A model generated the notes under the pieces. That model was not told the origin of the DNA. It saw only the letters and a list, made by a program, of their open reading frames with translations, and did not search any database. Below, one piece after another: positions 17,058 through 27,362 of a DNA stretch of 64,000 nt. Position 1 is the first letter of the stretch. Each line of letters begins with the position of its first letter. This stretch comes from Compostimonas suwonensis (GTDB lineage Bacteria; Actinomycetota; Actinomycetes; Actinomycetales; Microbacteriaceae): contig NZ_PGFB01000001.1 of NCBI RefSeq assembly GCF_002797855.1, positions 620,001 through 684,000 of the forward strand, in the 5' to 3' direction. Made by a program: the position numbers and the translations under genes.

Positions 17058-18413
17058 ATGACTGATGCGCGCGGCATCCAGCCGCTTCTCGACGACGAGA
17101 CCCTCGCTCTCAGCGACGGGGGCCTCGAAACCGCGCTCATCTATCTGCGGGGCATCGAGCTGCCGCTGTTCGCCGCCTGCGAGCTGCTGCTCACGCCCGA
17201 GGGGCGCCGCGAGCTCGCCGACTATTACGTGCCCTATGCGCAGCTCGCGGCAGACACCGGTCTCGGTTTTGTGATCGACACCGCGAGCTGGCGCGCGAAC
17301 CACGACTGGCTCGAGCGGCTCGGCCACGACTCCGACGACGTGCGGAGGGTCAACCTCGCGGCCGCCGCGTTCGCGCGAGCCGTGCGCGACTGCTTCGCCG
17401 AGCGGGTGTCGCCTCTGCTGATCGCCGGCGTCGTGGGGCCGCGCGACGACGGCTACCGCCCGGGCCGGCTGCAGTCCACCGACGAGGCCGAGTGCTACAG
17501 CGCCGAGCAGATCCGTGCGCTCGCCGACGGAGGGGTCGACTTCATCAGCGCCCTCACCGTGAACTACGTCGACGAGGCGATCGGCATCGTGCGCGCCACC
17601 CGAGCGGTCGGCCTGCCCGCGGTCGTCTCGTTCACGGTCGAGACCGACGGCGCACTCGCCGGCGGAGCGTCACTCGGCGCCGCGATCAGAGCGGTGGATG
17701 TCGCGACCGACGCCTATCCCTCGTTCTACCTGGTCAACTGCTCCCACCCCACCCACCTTCCGCCCGAGCTGTGGCGGGGCGAGCCGTGGACGCACCGGGT
17801 GCGCGGCTTCCGGGCCAACGCCTCCCGGCGCAGTCACGCCGAGCTCGACGAGGCGCACGCCCTCGACGCGGGCGACCCGGCCGAGCTGGGCGAGCAGCTG
17901 CGGCGGCTGCGGCGGGCCATGCCGTGGCTCAGCTACCTCGGAGGCTGCTGCGGCACCGACATCCGTCACCTGACCGCGATCGCGCAGGCCTGCGTGCCTG
18001 CCGTGCCTTCGTCTGCGTCGGTCTCGCCCGGTGCTGCTCCGGCGTCCGCCTCGTCCGGTGCTGCTCCTGTCGTCGGTCCTGCTCCTGTCTCGTCTGACGC
18101 TGCTCCGGCGTCCGTCTCGTCTGGTGCTGCTCCTGTCGTCGGTCCCGCTTCTGTCTCGTCTGGTGGTGCTGCTCCGGCGTCCGCCCCGTTCGGTGCGGCT
18201 CCGGCGTCCGCATCGTCTGACGCTGCTCGGGCGTCCGCATCGTCTGGTGGTGCTCCTGTCGTCGGTCCCGCTCCTGTCGTCGGTCCCGCCCCCGTCTCGC
18301 CCGCCGCCCCCGTTTCTGTCGGTCCCCTCTCGTCCACTGCTGTTCCCGTTCCCGCCCCTTCTTCTCCTTCCCCTGCCGTTCCCACTTTCTCCCGCCCTTC
18401 GTCTGGTCGCTGA
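17058..18413 (+). CDS. mmuM: Homocysteine S-methyltransferase with repetitive C-terminal tail
   Basis: 451 residues. Residues 1-314 form the Hcy-binding TIM barrel: LALSDGGLETALIY, AGVVGPRDDGY, NCSHP with Cys228, and GGCCGTD with Cys297/Cys298. These three Cys bind the catalytic zinc. The enzyme methylates homocysteine with S-methylmethionine or SAM. From about 315 to 451 the protein becomes a Ser/Ala/Pro/Val repeat (units like ASASSGAAPVVGPAPV) that no family member needs. It is encoded by a minisatellite, so the natural end was probably lost and the frame runs on. The symbol is a best guess. Confidence 0.88.
   Translation: MTDARGIQPLLDDETLALSDGGLETALIYLRGIELPLFAACELLLTPEGRRELADYYVPYAQLAADTGLGFVIDTASWRANHDWLERLGHDSDDVRRVNLAAAAFARAVRDCFAERVSPLLIAGVVGPRDDGYRPGRLQSTDEAECYSAEQIRALADGGVDFISALTVNYVDEAIGIVRATRAVGLPAVVSFTVETDGALAGGASLGAAIRAVDVATDAYPSFYLVNCSHPTHLPPELWRGEPWTHRVRGFRANASRRSHAELDEAHALDAGDPAELGEQLRRLRRAMPWLSYLGGCCGTDIRHLTAIAQACVPAVPSSASVSPGAAPASASSGAAPVVGPAPVSSDAAPASVSSGAAPVVGPASVSSGGAAPASAPFGAAPASASSDAARASASSGGAPVVGPAPVVGPAPVSPAAPVSVGPLSSTAVPVPAPSSPSPAVPTFSRPSSGR
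18003..18345 (+). repeat. Minisatellite inside the methyltransferase tail
   Basis: Degenerate units built on GCTGCTCCTGTCGTCGGTCC and GTCTCGTCTGGTGCTGCTCC recur about eight to ten times. Their T content is visibly higher than in the flanking gene. They encode the 315-451 tail of the methyltransferase. Confidence 0.8.
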
Positions 18414-18444
18414 TCCTGCCGCTGGGCTCACCGCTCACGACGGC

Positions 18445-18522
18445 GTGCCGACCAGGGCGGATTCCGTGACACGCGAGCTCGGCGGCATCCCTGTCGGGAT
18501 GTCGCCGAATCGAGCCTGTTCC
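18445..18522 (-). repeat. Intergenic repeat, copy B (78 bp)
   Basis: Inverted relative to copy A at 6447-6524 and about three-quarters identical to it. It contains the hairpin CATCCC-TGTC-GGGATG. It lies between the convergent methyltransferase and EamA genes, where it could terminate transcription. Confidence 0.7.
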
Positions 18523-18562
18523 GTCGCCCGGCCGGGCCGAGCGCGGGCGTCGCGGATAGGCG

Positions 18563-19468
18563 TCAGGCGGTGGCGAGCAGCCCCGCGGCGCCGATCGCGA
18601 GAACGAGCCCCACCCATTGCACCGGGGCCACGCGCTCCTTGAGCACGATGCCGGCGAGGATGATCGTGCCCGCCGGGTAGAGCGCCGTGAGCACCGAGAC
18701 GACGCTGAGGTCGCCCGAGCGCAGAGCGATGAGGAACACGACGTTCGCGAGGGCGTCGACGAGCCCGCAGCAGATCGCGAGCAGGAGGCCGGGGCGCCAG
18801 CCGCCCGACGCGGCAGCCGGTGCGGCGTCGGCCTCACCCGGCGACGCGAGCACGCGCGCCCGAGCTCGCAACCGCGCGACGAGCGCGAGCACCGCGACCG
18901 TGCCGAACATGATGACGCCGTTGACCGCGCGGTTGAGCACGAGAGGCACGAGCCCCGAGTCGGTGGGCGTCAGGTCGATGAGGATGAGGAAGACGCCGAT
19001 CATCGCGCCCGAGCCGATCGCCATCAGGATGCCGCGCAGACTCGGTCGCACGGCTCCGCGTTCCGGCACGAACCCGACGAGCACAACGGCGACGAGCGCG
19101 ACGCCGAGGGCCAGATAGCCGAGCGGCCCGAGCGTCTCCCCGCCGGCAAGCCCCCAGGTCATGGGCACGATCGCCGACACGACGGCGGTGAGTGGCGAGA
19201 GGATGCTCATCGGCCCGATCGCGAGGGAGGCGTAGAGCAGCGAGATCGCGAGCGCGCCGCTCACCCCCGACAGCCCGCCCCAGAGGACGGCGGCGGGCGA
19301 CCAGGCCCCGCCGATGAACGCGAAGGCGATGAGCAGGCCCACGAGCCCGGATGCCGCGCCGATCGCCGTGACCCGGATCGGGCTGATGCGTTTCGACGCG
19401 AGGCCGCCCAGGAAGTCCGCCGCGCCGTAGACGAGGGCGCCGGTGAGTCCCAGCACAGCGGTGAACAT
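18563..19468 (-). CDS. EamA/DMT-family transporter
   Basis: 301 residues, about ten hydrophobic helices in two homologous halves of the drug/metabolite transporter fold. The start reads MFTAVLGLTGALVYGAADFLGGLASKR and the second half closes with VSVLTALYPAGTIILAGIVLKERVAPVQWVGL. Such proteins export amino acids or metabolites; the substrate cannot be inferred. Proximity to the methyltransferase suggests, weakly, a sulfur amino acid link. Confidence 0.9.
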   Translation of the reverse strand: MFTAVLGLTGALVYGAADFLGGLASKRISPIRVTAIGAASGLVGLLIAFAFIGGAWSPAAVLWGGLSGVSGALAISLLYASLAIGPMSILSPLTAVVSAIVPMTWGLAGGETLGPLGYLALGVALVAVVLVGFVPERGAVRPSLRGILMAIGSGAMIGVFLILIDLTPTDSGLVPLVLNRAVNGVIMFGTVAVLALVARLRARARVLASPGEADAAPAAASGGWRPGLLLAICCGLVDALANVVFLIALRSGDLSVVSVLTALYPAGTIILAGIVLKERVAPVQWVGLVLAIGAAGLLATA

Positions 19469-19485
19469 CGGCTCAGCCTATCGGC

Positions 19486-19560
19486 GGCGGCTCGCTCCGG
19501 CCCGCCGCGGCCCGCTCGGGCTCGCTCCGGCCCGCTCCGGCCCGCTCGGGTCGCGTCGCG
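19486..19560. repeat. CGCTCCGGCCCGCTCGGG short tandem repeats
   Basis: Imperfect tandem copies of an 18-20 bp GC-only unit occupy the divergent spacer between the EamA start and the copper-cluster membrane gene. They are likely slippage-prone. No operator is recognisable inside them. Confidence 0.55.
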
Positions 19561-19608
19561 CGGAGTCACCCCAGTACGATGGGGGTTCTGACGAGCGGAG
19601 GTGAATCG

Positions 19609-20241
19609 ATGGCCACACGGTGGGCGCGGTTCGCTCGCGGCTGGCTGGCCGCCGTCGTCGCGACGTTCGTCGCCGCCTTCTCGCACGCCGTCGCCGGCGG
19701 CGGGGTGCCGAGCGCCCTGGCGATCGTGCTCTCGCTCGCCTTCTCGGGCATGGTGTGCGTGGCGCTCGCCGGCCGCACGCTCTCGAGGGTCCGGCTCGCG
19801 GCATCCGTTCTGCTCAGCCAGCTGGCCTTCCACAGTCTTTTTATGCTCGGCGGTTCGACGCTGCGCATCGGCGGGGCGGTCGCGCACGACCACACCGACC
19901 CGATCGGCTCGTTCGAGAGCCAATTCGCGGCGCACAGCGCGGCGGCCGAGCACTCGCAGCACCTCGGGGGCGATCAGGGCATGGTGATGGCCCACGTCGT
20001 CGCCGCGATCCTCACCTTCTTCGCGCTCCGTCACGGCGAGCACGCCTTCTGGAGCCTCTTCGCGTCGGCGCGGCTGAGCCTCGGTGTGCTGCTCGACGCG
20101 TCGTTCGCGAACGCGCCGGTCGACGTTCCGCCGTCGGTGCCGTCCGCCGGCTTCCGGGTCTTCGTGCCCCGGGAGCTGCGTCTCGTTCTCTCCCGGTTGC
20201 GTCACCGCGGTCCGCCGCTCCGGCTCGCGCTCAGTCTCTAG
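19609..20241 (+). CDS. His-rich integral membrane protein of the YcnI/CopC copper cluster
   Basis: 210 residues from the ATG at 19609 with a perfect GGAGGTGA Shine-Dalgarno. About four hydrophobic helices are visible. Between the second and third lie AHDHTDPIGSFESQF and AEHSQHLGGDQGMVMAHV, a loop rich in His and Met suited to Cu binding. It is the first gene of a run continuing with YcnI and CopC-like proteins. No named family is certain; the copper role is inferred from context and the metal-ligand loop. Confidence 0.75.
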   Translation: MATRWARFARGWLAAVVATFVAAFSHAVAGGGVPSALAIVLSLAFSGMVCVALAGRTLSRVRLAASVLLSQLAFHSLFMLGGSTLRIGGAVAHDHTDPIGSFESQFAAHSAAAEHSQHLGGDQGMVMAHVVAAILTFFALRHGEHAFWSLFASARLSLGVLLDASFANAPVDVPPSVPSAGFRVFVPRELRLVLSRLRHRGPPLRLALSL

Positions 20242-20338
20242 CGCGCGCCCGTCCGTCATCCGTCGGCCGGGCGAGCGCCTGCGCGCAGCCCTCCGAACTG
20301 TTTGTGACGACCCCTTTACCTGGAATGAGACCCTTCCG

Positions 20339-21175
20339 ATGACTGAATTCATCAACCCTGCTGCCTCCGCCAACCCGTCCGGCCCTGCCGGCGACCGCCC
20401 CGTCCGTCCGTCCCGCCGGGCGAAACGCTCCGGCCTGTCCACGAGCGTGAAGGTCGTGTCCGCTCTCGGCGCGGGTGCCGCTCTCGCACTCGCCGCACCG
20501 CTCGCCGCGAGCGCGCACGTCTCCGTGTCACCGTCGTCGACGGCTGCCGGCTCGAGCTCGATCCTGACCTTCTCGGTCGGGCACGGATGCGAGGGCTCGC
20601 CGACCACGAAGCTCACGATCGACATCCCCGAGGACATCCTCTCGGTGACACCGGTGATCAACCCGGGCTGGGACATCGAGAAGGTGACCGTCGATCTCGA
20701 GGTTCCCGCGACCGACAGCCACGGCGAGGCGGTCACCCAGCGCACGGGCCAGGTCGTCTACACGGCGAAGACCCCGTTGAGCGAGGGCTTCCGCGACTCG
20801 GTCGCCATGCAGGTCACACTGCCGGAGGGCGAGGCCGGCGACACGCTCGTCTTCCCCGCCCTGCAGACGTGCGAGGTCGGCGAGACCGATTGGGCCAACC
20901 TGCCCGAGGCCGGCTCGACCGAGGAGCCGGAGGATCCGGCCCCCATCGTGACGCTCACGGCTGCCGAGGCCGAGGGTGACGGCCACGGCGGCGGCCACGG
21001 CGGAACCGCCGAGACGGTCTCCGACGACCACGGCGACGAGGATGCCGCGGCCGCGACCAGCACGAGCACCGACGACGTGCTCGCCCGCGTGCTCGGTCTC
21101 TCCGGTCTCGTCGTCGGCGTCGTGGGTGTCGTCATCGCGATCGTCGCGACCCGTCGCCGCCCGGAATCGCGCTGA
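20339..21175 (+). CDS. YcnI-family copper-associated membrane protein (DUF1775)
   Basis: 278 residues. A 65-residue leader with an Arg/Lys stretch and signal helix ends at ...AASAHVSVSP, exposing the N-terminal His that YcnI uses to bind Cu(II). The DUF1775 domain follows (STAAGSSSILTFSVGHGCEGSPTTKLTIDIPEDI, WANLPEAG). A His/Gly-rich linker (GDGHGGGHGG) and a C-terminal TM helix anchor it outside the membrane. It is followed after 2 bp by a CopC-like gene. Confidence 0.92.
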   Translation: MTEFINPAASANPSGPAGDRPVRPSRRAKRSGLSTSVKVVSALGAGAALALAAPLAASAHVSVSPSSTAAGSSSILTFSVGHGCEGSPTTKLTIDIPEDILSVTPVINPGWDIEKVTVDLEVPATDSHGEAVTQRTGQVVYTAKTPLSEGFRDSVAMQVTLPEGEAGDTLVFPALQTCEVGETDWANLPEAGSTEEPEDPAPIVTLTAAEAEGDGHGGGHGGTAETVSDDHGDEDAAAATSTSTDDVLARVLGLSGLVVGVVGVVIAIVATRRRPESR

Positions 21176-21177
21176 TC

Positions 21178-21897
21178 GTGGGCGTCCCCGGAAAGCGCGC
21201 GACCATCGTCGGCGTCCTGACCGCGATCGCGGCCGCCGCCCTGCTGGGGCTCTCCGCGAGCCCTGCGCAGGCGCACAACTCCCTCGTCTCGTCGACGCCC
21301 GCCGCGGGCTCGGTCGTGACCGAGCAGCCGGGCACCTTCGTCATCACGACGAACGATACACTGCTCGATCTCGACGGCACGGGCGGCGGCTCGGCCATGC
21401 AGGTGAGCGGGCCGAGCGACGACGTGCGCTATTACGGGGACGGCTGCGCCTCGGTCGAGGGCGCCTCGCTCCTCGCCGACATCCAGCTCGGGCAGCCGGG
21501 CGAGTACACGCTCATCTGGCAGGTGGTCTCGACCGACGGGCATCCCGTCTCGAACGAGTTCACCTTCACCTGGGCGCCGGCGGCGGGCGTCGAGCTCGCC
21601 GAGGGGTCGGCGACGCCGCCGGTGTGCCCGGGATCCGAGGGCGAGGCGGGGGCGTCGAACGGCTCCGGCGACACGGATGCCGCGAACCCGGGCGATTCGG
21701 CGAACTCGGGCTCCACGGCCGAGCAGCCGTCGAGCGACGTGTTCTGGATCCTGGGCGCGATCGTGCTCGTGATCGTCGCGGGCGGTGTGACGCTGCTCGC
21801 GCTGCGTCGCAAGCCCGATGACCGCGCCTCAGGCGGCGCGCCGACGGGCCGAGGCCCCGAGGGGAGCGCCTCCGGAGGCACACCGCCCGAGGGGTGA
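21178..21897 (+). CDS. copC: CopC/YobA-family periplasmic-type copper-binding protein
   Basis: 239 residues from a GTG 2 nt after ycnI, so translation is coupled. The signal peptide ends PAQAHNSLVSSTPAAGSVV, giving a mature N-terminal His as in CopC. A beta-sandwich with DGHPVSNEFTFTW follows, then a disordered Ser/Gly linker, a TM helix (WILGAIVLVIVAGGVTLLAL), and a 30-residue cytoplasmic tail. It probably hands extracellular copper to a CopD-type importer or holds excess copper; no copD is in the window. Confidence 0.9.
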   Translation: MGVPGKRATIVGVLTAIAAAALLGLSASPAQAHNSLVSSTPAAGSVVTEQPGTFVITTNDTLLDLDGTGGGSAMQVSGPSDDVRYYGDGCASVEGASLLADIQLGQPGEYTLIWQVVSTDGHPVSNEFTFTWAPAAGVELAEGSATPPVCPGSEGEAGASNGSGDTDAANPGDSANSGSTAEQPSSDVFWILGAIVLVIVAGGVTLLALRRKPDDRASGGAPTGRGPEGSASGGTPPEG

Positions 21898-21941
21898 TCT
21901 GCGGGTCATCCGCGCCCGTCGAATGCGCCGATGTGTGCCGA

Positions 21942-22001
21942 GCGCGGGTTTGTTCTCGAGCGACGAGCATCTACGAGCCGCGCTCGAGAACAACCCCGCG
22001 C
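21942..22001. repeat. Conserved GTTTGTT hairpin element, copy 1
   Basis: Arms 21942-21962 and 21981-22001 pair at 20 of 21 positions and close on the loop ACGAGCATCTACGAGCCG. The element shares its layout and many bases with copies at 22088-22147 and three copies near 47.85-48.23 kb. Confidence 0.75.
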
Positions 22002-22087
22002 CCGACGTCTGACGTCCCGGTCGAGCACGGTTGGATGCCGAACGCGCGGGTGTGCCGGGCGCCGGTGTGCCGGGCGCGGGTGTGCCG

Positions 22088-22147
22088 GGCGCGGGTGTGT
22101 TCTCGAGCGACGAGCGTCTACGGGCTGCGCTCGAGAACAACCCCGCG
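22088..22147. repeat. Conserved GTTTGTT hairpin element, copy 2
   Basis: The arm ending TGTTCTCGAGCG (to 22109) pairs with CGCTCGAGAACA (from 22128), around the loop ACGAGCGTCTACGGGCTG. The right arm is duplicated in tandem immediately downstream (CTCGAGAACAACCCCGCG, about 22149-22166). Confidence 0.75.
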
Positions 22148-22315
22148 CTCGAGAACAACCCCGCGCTCGGCGGTTACCCCGCGCTCGGCGGCAGCCCCGA
22201 CCCCGAGCGCGAGCCCGACCCCGACCCCGAGCGTGAGACCCGAGCGCGAGACCCAACCCCGAGCGCGAGACCCGACCCCGAGCGTGAGACCCGAGCGCGA
22301 GGCGCGAGCGCCCTC

Positions 22316-22717
22316 CTATTCGGCGAAGAGCAGCGCGATCGAGGCGGCCCCGGCGAGCACTCCCGTGATGATGAGCACCCAGCCCGTGATGCGCACGGCG
22401 CGGCCGTCGTGGGTGGGGGTGTGGAAGCGGCAGCGCTCGGGATGCCGGTCGTCGTAGAAGATGACGAGGTCGTCGACATCCGGCAGCTCGGCGAGCTGGA
22501 TCGGCGTGATCGGCAGCTCGTACAGCTCGCGGTCGGTCGCGAGCCAGCGCACCCGGAGGCCCTCCTCGTCGTCGATCACGGCGGCGCTCGTCTCGACCCA
22601 GCGTCGAGCGCCGATGCCGATCGAGATGCCGATGATCAGGAAGAGGGCTCCTGCGACGAGGCCGATCCAGGTGAAGAGCTCGACGATGAGGGATATCGCT
22701 GCCAGCCCGCTCGTCAC
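22316..22717 (-). CDS. Two-TM membrane protein, DUF3592-like
   Basis: 133 residues. TM helices lie at about 8-35 and 108-130, with an extracytoplasmic or cytoplasmic beta-rich stretch between (WLATDRELYELPITPIQLAELPDVDDLVIFYDDRHPERCRF). This layout matches DUF3592-type proteins, small two-pass proteins of unknown function. The start is a GTG read as Met; no strong Shine-Dalgarno is visible. It lies downstream of, and on the same strand as, the DUF3224 gene 55 bp away, and could share its transcript. Confidence 0.7.
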   Translation of the reverse strand: MTSGLAAISLIVELFTWIGLVAGALFLIIGISIGIGARRWVETSAAVIDDEEGLRVRWLATDRELYELPITPIQLAELPDVDDLVIFYDDRHPERCRFHTPTHDGRAVRITGWVLIITGVLAGAASIALLFAE

Positions 22718-22772
22718 CCTTCCGAGTTTAGGTCGTGCGAGGCAGGGGTCGCGTCAGCGCGCAGCCGTCGTG

Positions 22773-23168
22773 TCAGGAGTCCAGCGTGAAGACGAAGTAG
22801 GCGCCGCGGTCGTCGTGCACGATCCGGGCCCGGCCGGCGAACGCCGCGAAGTCGCCCGTGCCCGCGTTCGGGATGATGTAGCCGAACGCCGAATCATCGC
22901 TCGGATGCTGCAACGCCCCGTGATGCACGGTGAACGAGCCGCTCCGGCCGTCGTCGAGTGCCCCCGTGATGCGTTCCGCCGCGAGGTATCCGCGGCTCTC
23001 CTCGTCGCCCGAGTGGACGAAGTGCGCGATGCTCTCGCCCACGAGCCCTTCCGTGTAGCTCTTGCGCATCGTGACGGCGCCGATCCAGTCGCCGTCGAGG
23101 GCGGGCAGCTCCGCGTCATCCCAGCCGGTGACCTCGAAGCGCGCCGTGATGGTCTCTGTTCCGCTCAT
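22773..23168 (-). CDS. DUF3224-family protein
   Basis: 131 residues from MSGTETITARFEV. The DUF3224 pattern is present: alternating strands, SGSFTVHHGA near residue 80, and the closing NAGTGDFAAFAGRARIVHDDRGAYFVFTLDS. These small beta-barrel proteins (allene-oxide-cyclase-like fold) have no established enzymatic role. An ATG three codons upstream is possible but less consistent with the family start. Confidence 0.85.
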   Translation of the reverse strand: MSGTETITARFEVTGWDDAELPALDGDWIGAVTMRKSYTEGLVGESIAHFVHSGDEESRGYLAAERITGALDDGRSGSFTVHHGALQHPSDDSAFGYIIPNAGTGDFAAFAGRARIVHDDRGAYFVFTLDS

Positions 23169-23236
23169 GCTCCTCACGGTACGTGCGCCGTTTTTTCGCG
23201 TCTTGAACTTTCACGACGACGCCCCGCCCCCGTCGC

Positions 23237-23303
23237 CGAGATGACGCGAATCGTTGCACAGCGGCTCGCCGGACGCGTTTTCACAACGATTCGGGTCATC
23301 TCG
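23237..23303. repeat. Inverted repeat in a divergent spacer (20-nt arms)
   Basis: CGAGATGACGCGAATCGTTG (23237-23256) pairs with 23284-23303 at 19 of 20 positions, across a 27-nt loop. It lies between divergent genes, so it is not an ordinary terminator. It shares the GCGAATCG word with the hairpins at 27425 and 36001. Confidence 0.7.
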
Positions 23304-23339
23304 CTGACTCGGCTGAGGAGGCGGAGGTACGGTCGAGGG

Positions 23340-23888
23340 GTGTGGAGGCGGATGGCTGCGGCAGCGGGCGCGACGGGCGTCGCCCTGGCGATGACGTCGT
23401 GCATCGGGCTGCCTCGGGCGGCCTGCCCCGCGATCGGCTGGCTGAACACGGCGACCGTCGTCGTCGAGGATGCCGGCCACCTGGTCTCGCGCCTCGAGTT
23501 CTGCATCGACGAGGCCTGCCATTCCGCGCAGGGGCCCGAGGAGACGGTCCGTGGCGCGACGGGCGGTCCCACCACGACCGGCGCCCCCGGCGCCCACGCG
23601 GGGGACGACGCGGATGCCGCGACGGGGCCGGGTGCCCAGGCCGACTCGGGTGCCCAGGCCGACCCGGATGAGCAGGCCGACCCGGATGCGCCGGCCGCCG
23701 GCTCCACGCGGGTGTGGACGCTCGACCTCATGATGACGGCCCCGGACGAGGTGCTCGTGTGGGCCCTCGACGCGGGCGGCGACATCCTGCACGAGCAGAG
23801 TTTCGCGCTCGACTGGGCCCGCGTCGGCGGCTCGGAGGAGTGCGGCGGCCCGGCGCGCGCGGATCCGCTGTTCCTGACCGTCGGGTGA
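23340..23888 (+). CDS. Probable lipoprotein of unknown function
   Basis: 182 residues from a GTG at 23340 (VWRRMAAAAGATGVALAMTSC), which supplies the positive n-region of a lipoprotein signal; the lipobox Cys would be residue 21. The ATG at 23352 is an alternative start. The mature part has two short conserved-looking beta regions split by an Asp/Ala-rich linker (GAQADSGAQADPDEQADPDAP). Four further Cys could form disulfides. I recognise no family. The lipoprotein call depends on the start chosen. Confidence 0.6.
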   Translation: MWRRMAAAAGATGVALAMTSCIGLPRAACPAIGWLNTATVVVEDAGHLVSRLEFCIDEACHSAQGPEETVRGATGGPTTTGAPGAHAGDDADAATGPGAQADSGAQADPDEQADPDAPAAGSTRVWTLDLMMTAPDEVLVWALDAGGDILHEQSFALDWARVGGSEECGGPARADPLFLTVG

Positions 23889-24049
23889 TCGCCGAGTGGT
23901 CGCCGCGTGACGATCGGATGCCGGTCTCCCCGGTCGATCGAGGGCGTCGACGGTCGACGAGGGTGACGTGTCATCCGTGGTGTTCGTGATGCTGTAAGAA
24001 GGGATGGTTGCGGCAACCCGGCGCATCCCTCTCTCAACGAAAGGCGACC

Positions 24050-24415
24050 ATGCTCATCGCAGCCTGGATTGTCACCGCTCTGCTCGCACTCGTCTTCCTC
24101 GGCTCCGGAGGGGCCAAGGCCTTCATCGCCAAGCCGAGGCTCCAATCGCAGATGGGCTGGGTGAACGACTACTCGGCGACCTCGGTGAAGGCGATCGGCA
24201 TCCTCGAGATCATCGGCGCCTTCGGGCTCGTGCTGCCCGTCGCGACGGGCATCGCCCCGATCCTGACCCCGATCGCCGCTCTCGCCCTCGTCGTCATCAT
24301 GATCGGCGCCACCGTCGTGCACGCGCGTCGCGGAGAGACGGCGCTCGCCATCTCCAACTCGGTGCTCGTGCTCCTGCTGCTGTTCGCGGCGGCCGCCTGG
24401 CTGTTCTGGGTCTGA
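24050..24415 (+). CDS. DoxX-like family membrane protein
   Basis: 121 residues, four TM helices, no large loops. MLIAAWIVTALLALVFLGSGGAKAFIAKP and the GILEIIGAFGLVLPVATGIAP segment are DoxX-like. A Shine-Dalgarno AAAGGCGA precedes the ATG. Members are associated with redox or quinone chemistry in the membrane, but the substrate is unknown. It stands alone, followed by a short tandem-repeat spacer. Confidence 0.85.
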   Translation: MLIAAWIVTALLALVFLGSGGAKAFIAKPRLQSQMGWVNDYSATSVKAIGILEIIGAFGLVLPVATGIAPILTPIAALALVVIMIGATVVHARRGETALAISNSVLVLLLLFAAAAWLFWV

Positions 24416-24490
24416 GCGCGACGGGCGCGCTGGGCGCCGAGCGCGGTGGGTGCCGGGCGCGCTGGGTGCCGAGCGCGCTGACGACGTCTC
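24416..24490. repeat. Imperfect tandem repeat GGGCGCGCTGGGTGCCGAGC
   Basis: Three to four imperfect copies lie between the DoxX gene and recQ. The unit is GC-only except for single T and A positions. No promoter is obvious within it. Confidence 0.55.
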
Positions 24491-24590
24491 CCCGCCGGTC
24501 GGGACGCTCCCGGTTTCCACAGGCTCGAGCGGCGGCCGGCCCGCCTGTGAGTGGCGGCCGGCTGTCAGCCGCGCTCGATAGACTCGCCCA

Positions 24591-26708
<2,118 letters not shown>

Positions 26709-26879
26709 ATCGGATCGGTACCCGGCCGCGAGCCGCGCTACGGGCGATCGGCGAGCCGGGTCGTGGGGCGCACGCCGCATCGTGGTACGGCCGGCGAGCC
26801 GCACAGCGGGGCGATCGGCGAGCCGGATCGTGGGGCGAGCGATGAGCCGCGCCGCCGGTGGGCCCGCGAGGCGGTCAAC

Positions 26880-27142
26880 GGGCGGGGTTGCGAGTCGGGC
26901 CGTGAGCCGGGCCGTGAGCGGACCCGTGAGTCGGGCTGTGAGTGGACCCGTGAGTCGGGCTGTGAGTGGACCCGTGAGCCGGGTCGTGAGTCGGACCGTG
27001 AGTCGGGCCGTGAGCGGACCCGCGAGTCGGGCCGTGAGCCGACCCGTGAGCCGGCCCGTGAGTCGAGCAGTGAACGGACCCGTGACTCGGGCTGTGAGCC
27101 GACCCGTGAGCCGGGCCGTGAACCGACCCGTGAGCCGGGCTC
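26880..27142 (+). repeat. 12/24-bp minisatellite downstream of recQ
   Basis: About twenty units of a 12-bp word, alternating GGGCYGTGAGYS and GACCCGTGAGYC, run head to tail. Because the unit is a multiple of three, all plus frames stay open, producing spurious SRAVSGPV and GRERTRES peptides. Mutations between units are mostly C/T or G/C. Confidence 0.85.
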
Positions 27143-27158
27143 CGAGGAGAGGGACGCC

Positions 27159-27362
27159 GTGAAGAGCTGGAGCTTCGAGCGTCTTGCGCTCGTGGGGTTC
27201 GCGAGCAGCGCGCTGTGCGTGCTGCTGCTCATCGTGAACGCGGTCACGGGCAACGCCGCCGTCGCGGTGCTGCTGCCGATCGCGATCCTCGCCCTCGCCT
27301 TCGGCGGGTTCTGCTCGGTGCGCGCCCAGATCGTGCGCTCCCGCAACCGCCGCGGGTTCTGA
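27159..27362 (+). CDS. Small two-TM membrane protein
   Basis: 67 residues from a GTG at 27159 with a GAGGAGAGGG Shine-Dalgarno. Sequence starts MKSWSFERLALVGFASSALCVLLLIVNAV, with TM helices at about 8-28 and 31-50, and a basic tail RSRNRRGF. The longer upstream-open frame comes from the minisatellite and is not part of the protein. Small actinobacterial membrane proteins of this form have no assigned function. Confidence 0.65.
   Translation: MKSWSFERLALVGFASSALCVLLLIVNAVTGNAAVAVLLPIAILALAFGGFCSVRAQIVRSRNRRGF

Larger units (their letters stand above)
21898..22315. repeat. 418-bp convergent spacer filled with repeats and two hairpin elements
   Basis: Between the convergent copC and membrane-protein genes lie two copies of a 56-nt hairpin element (listed separately), four GTGCCGGGCGCGG-like tandem units (about 22047-22097), and CCCGAGCGCGAGACCCGA-like units (about 22198-22310). 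No ORF here has credible codon use. The spacer behaves as a repeat nursery. Confidence 0.7.

Noticed and set aside
26880-27142. Coding repeat protein (GRERTRESGCEW...)
   Set aside because: All plus frames are open because the 12-bp unit is a multiple of three; the small gene at 27159 has its own Shine-Dalgarno.
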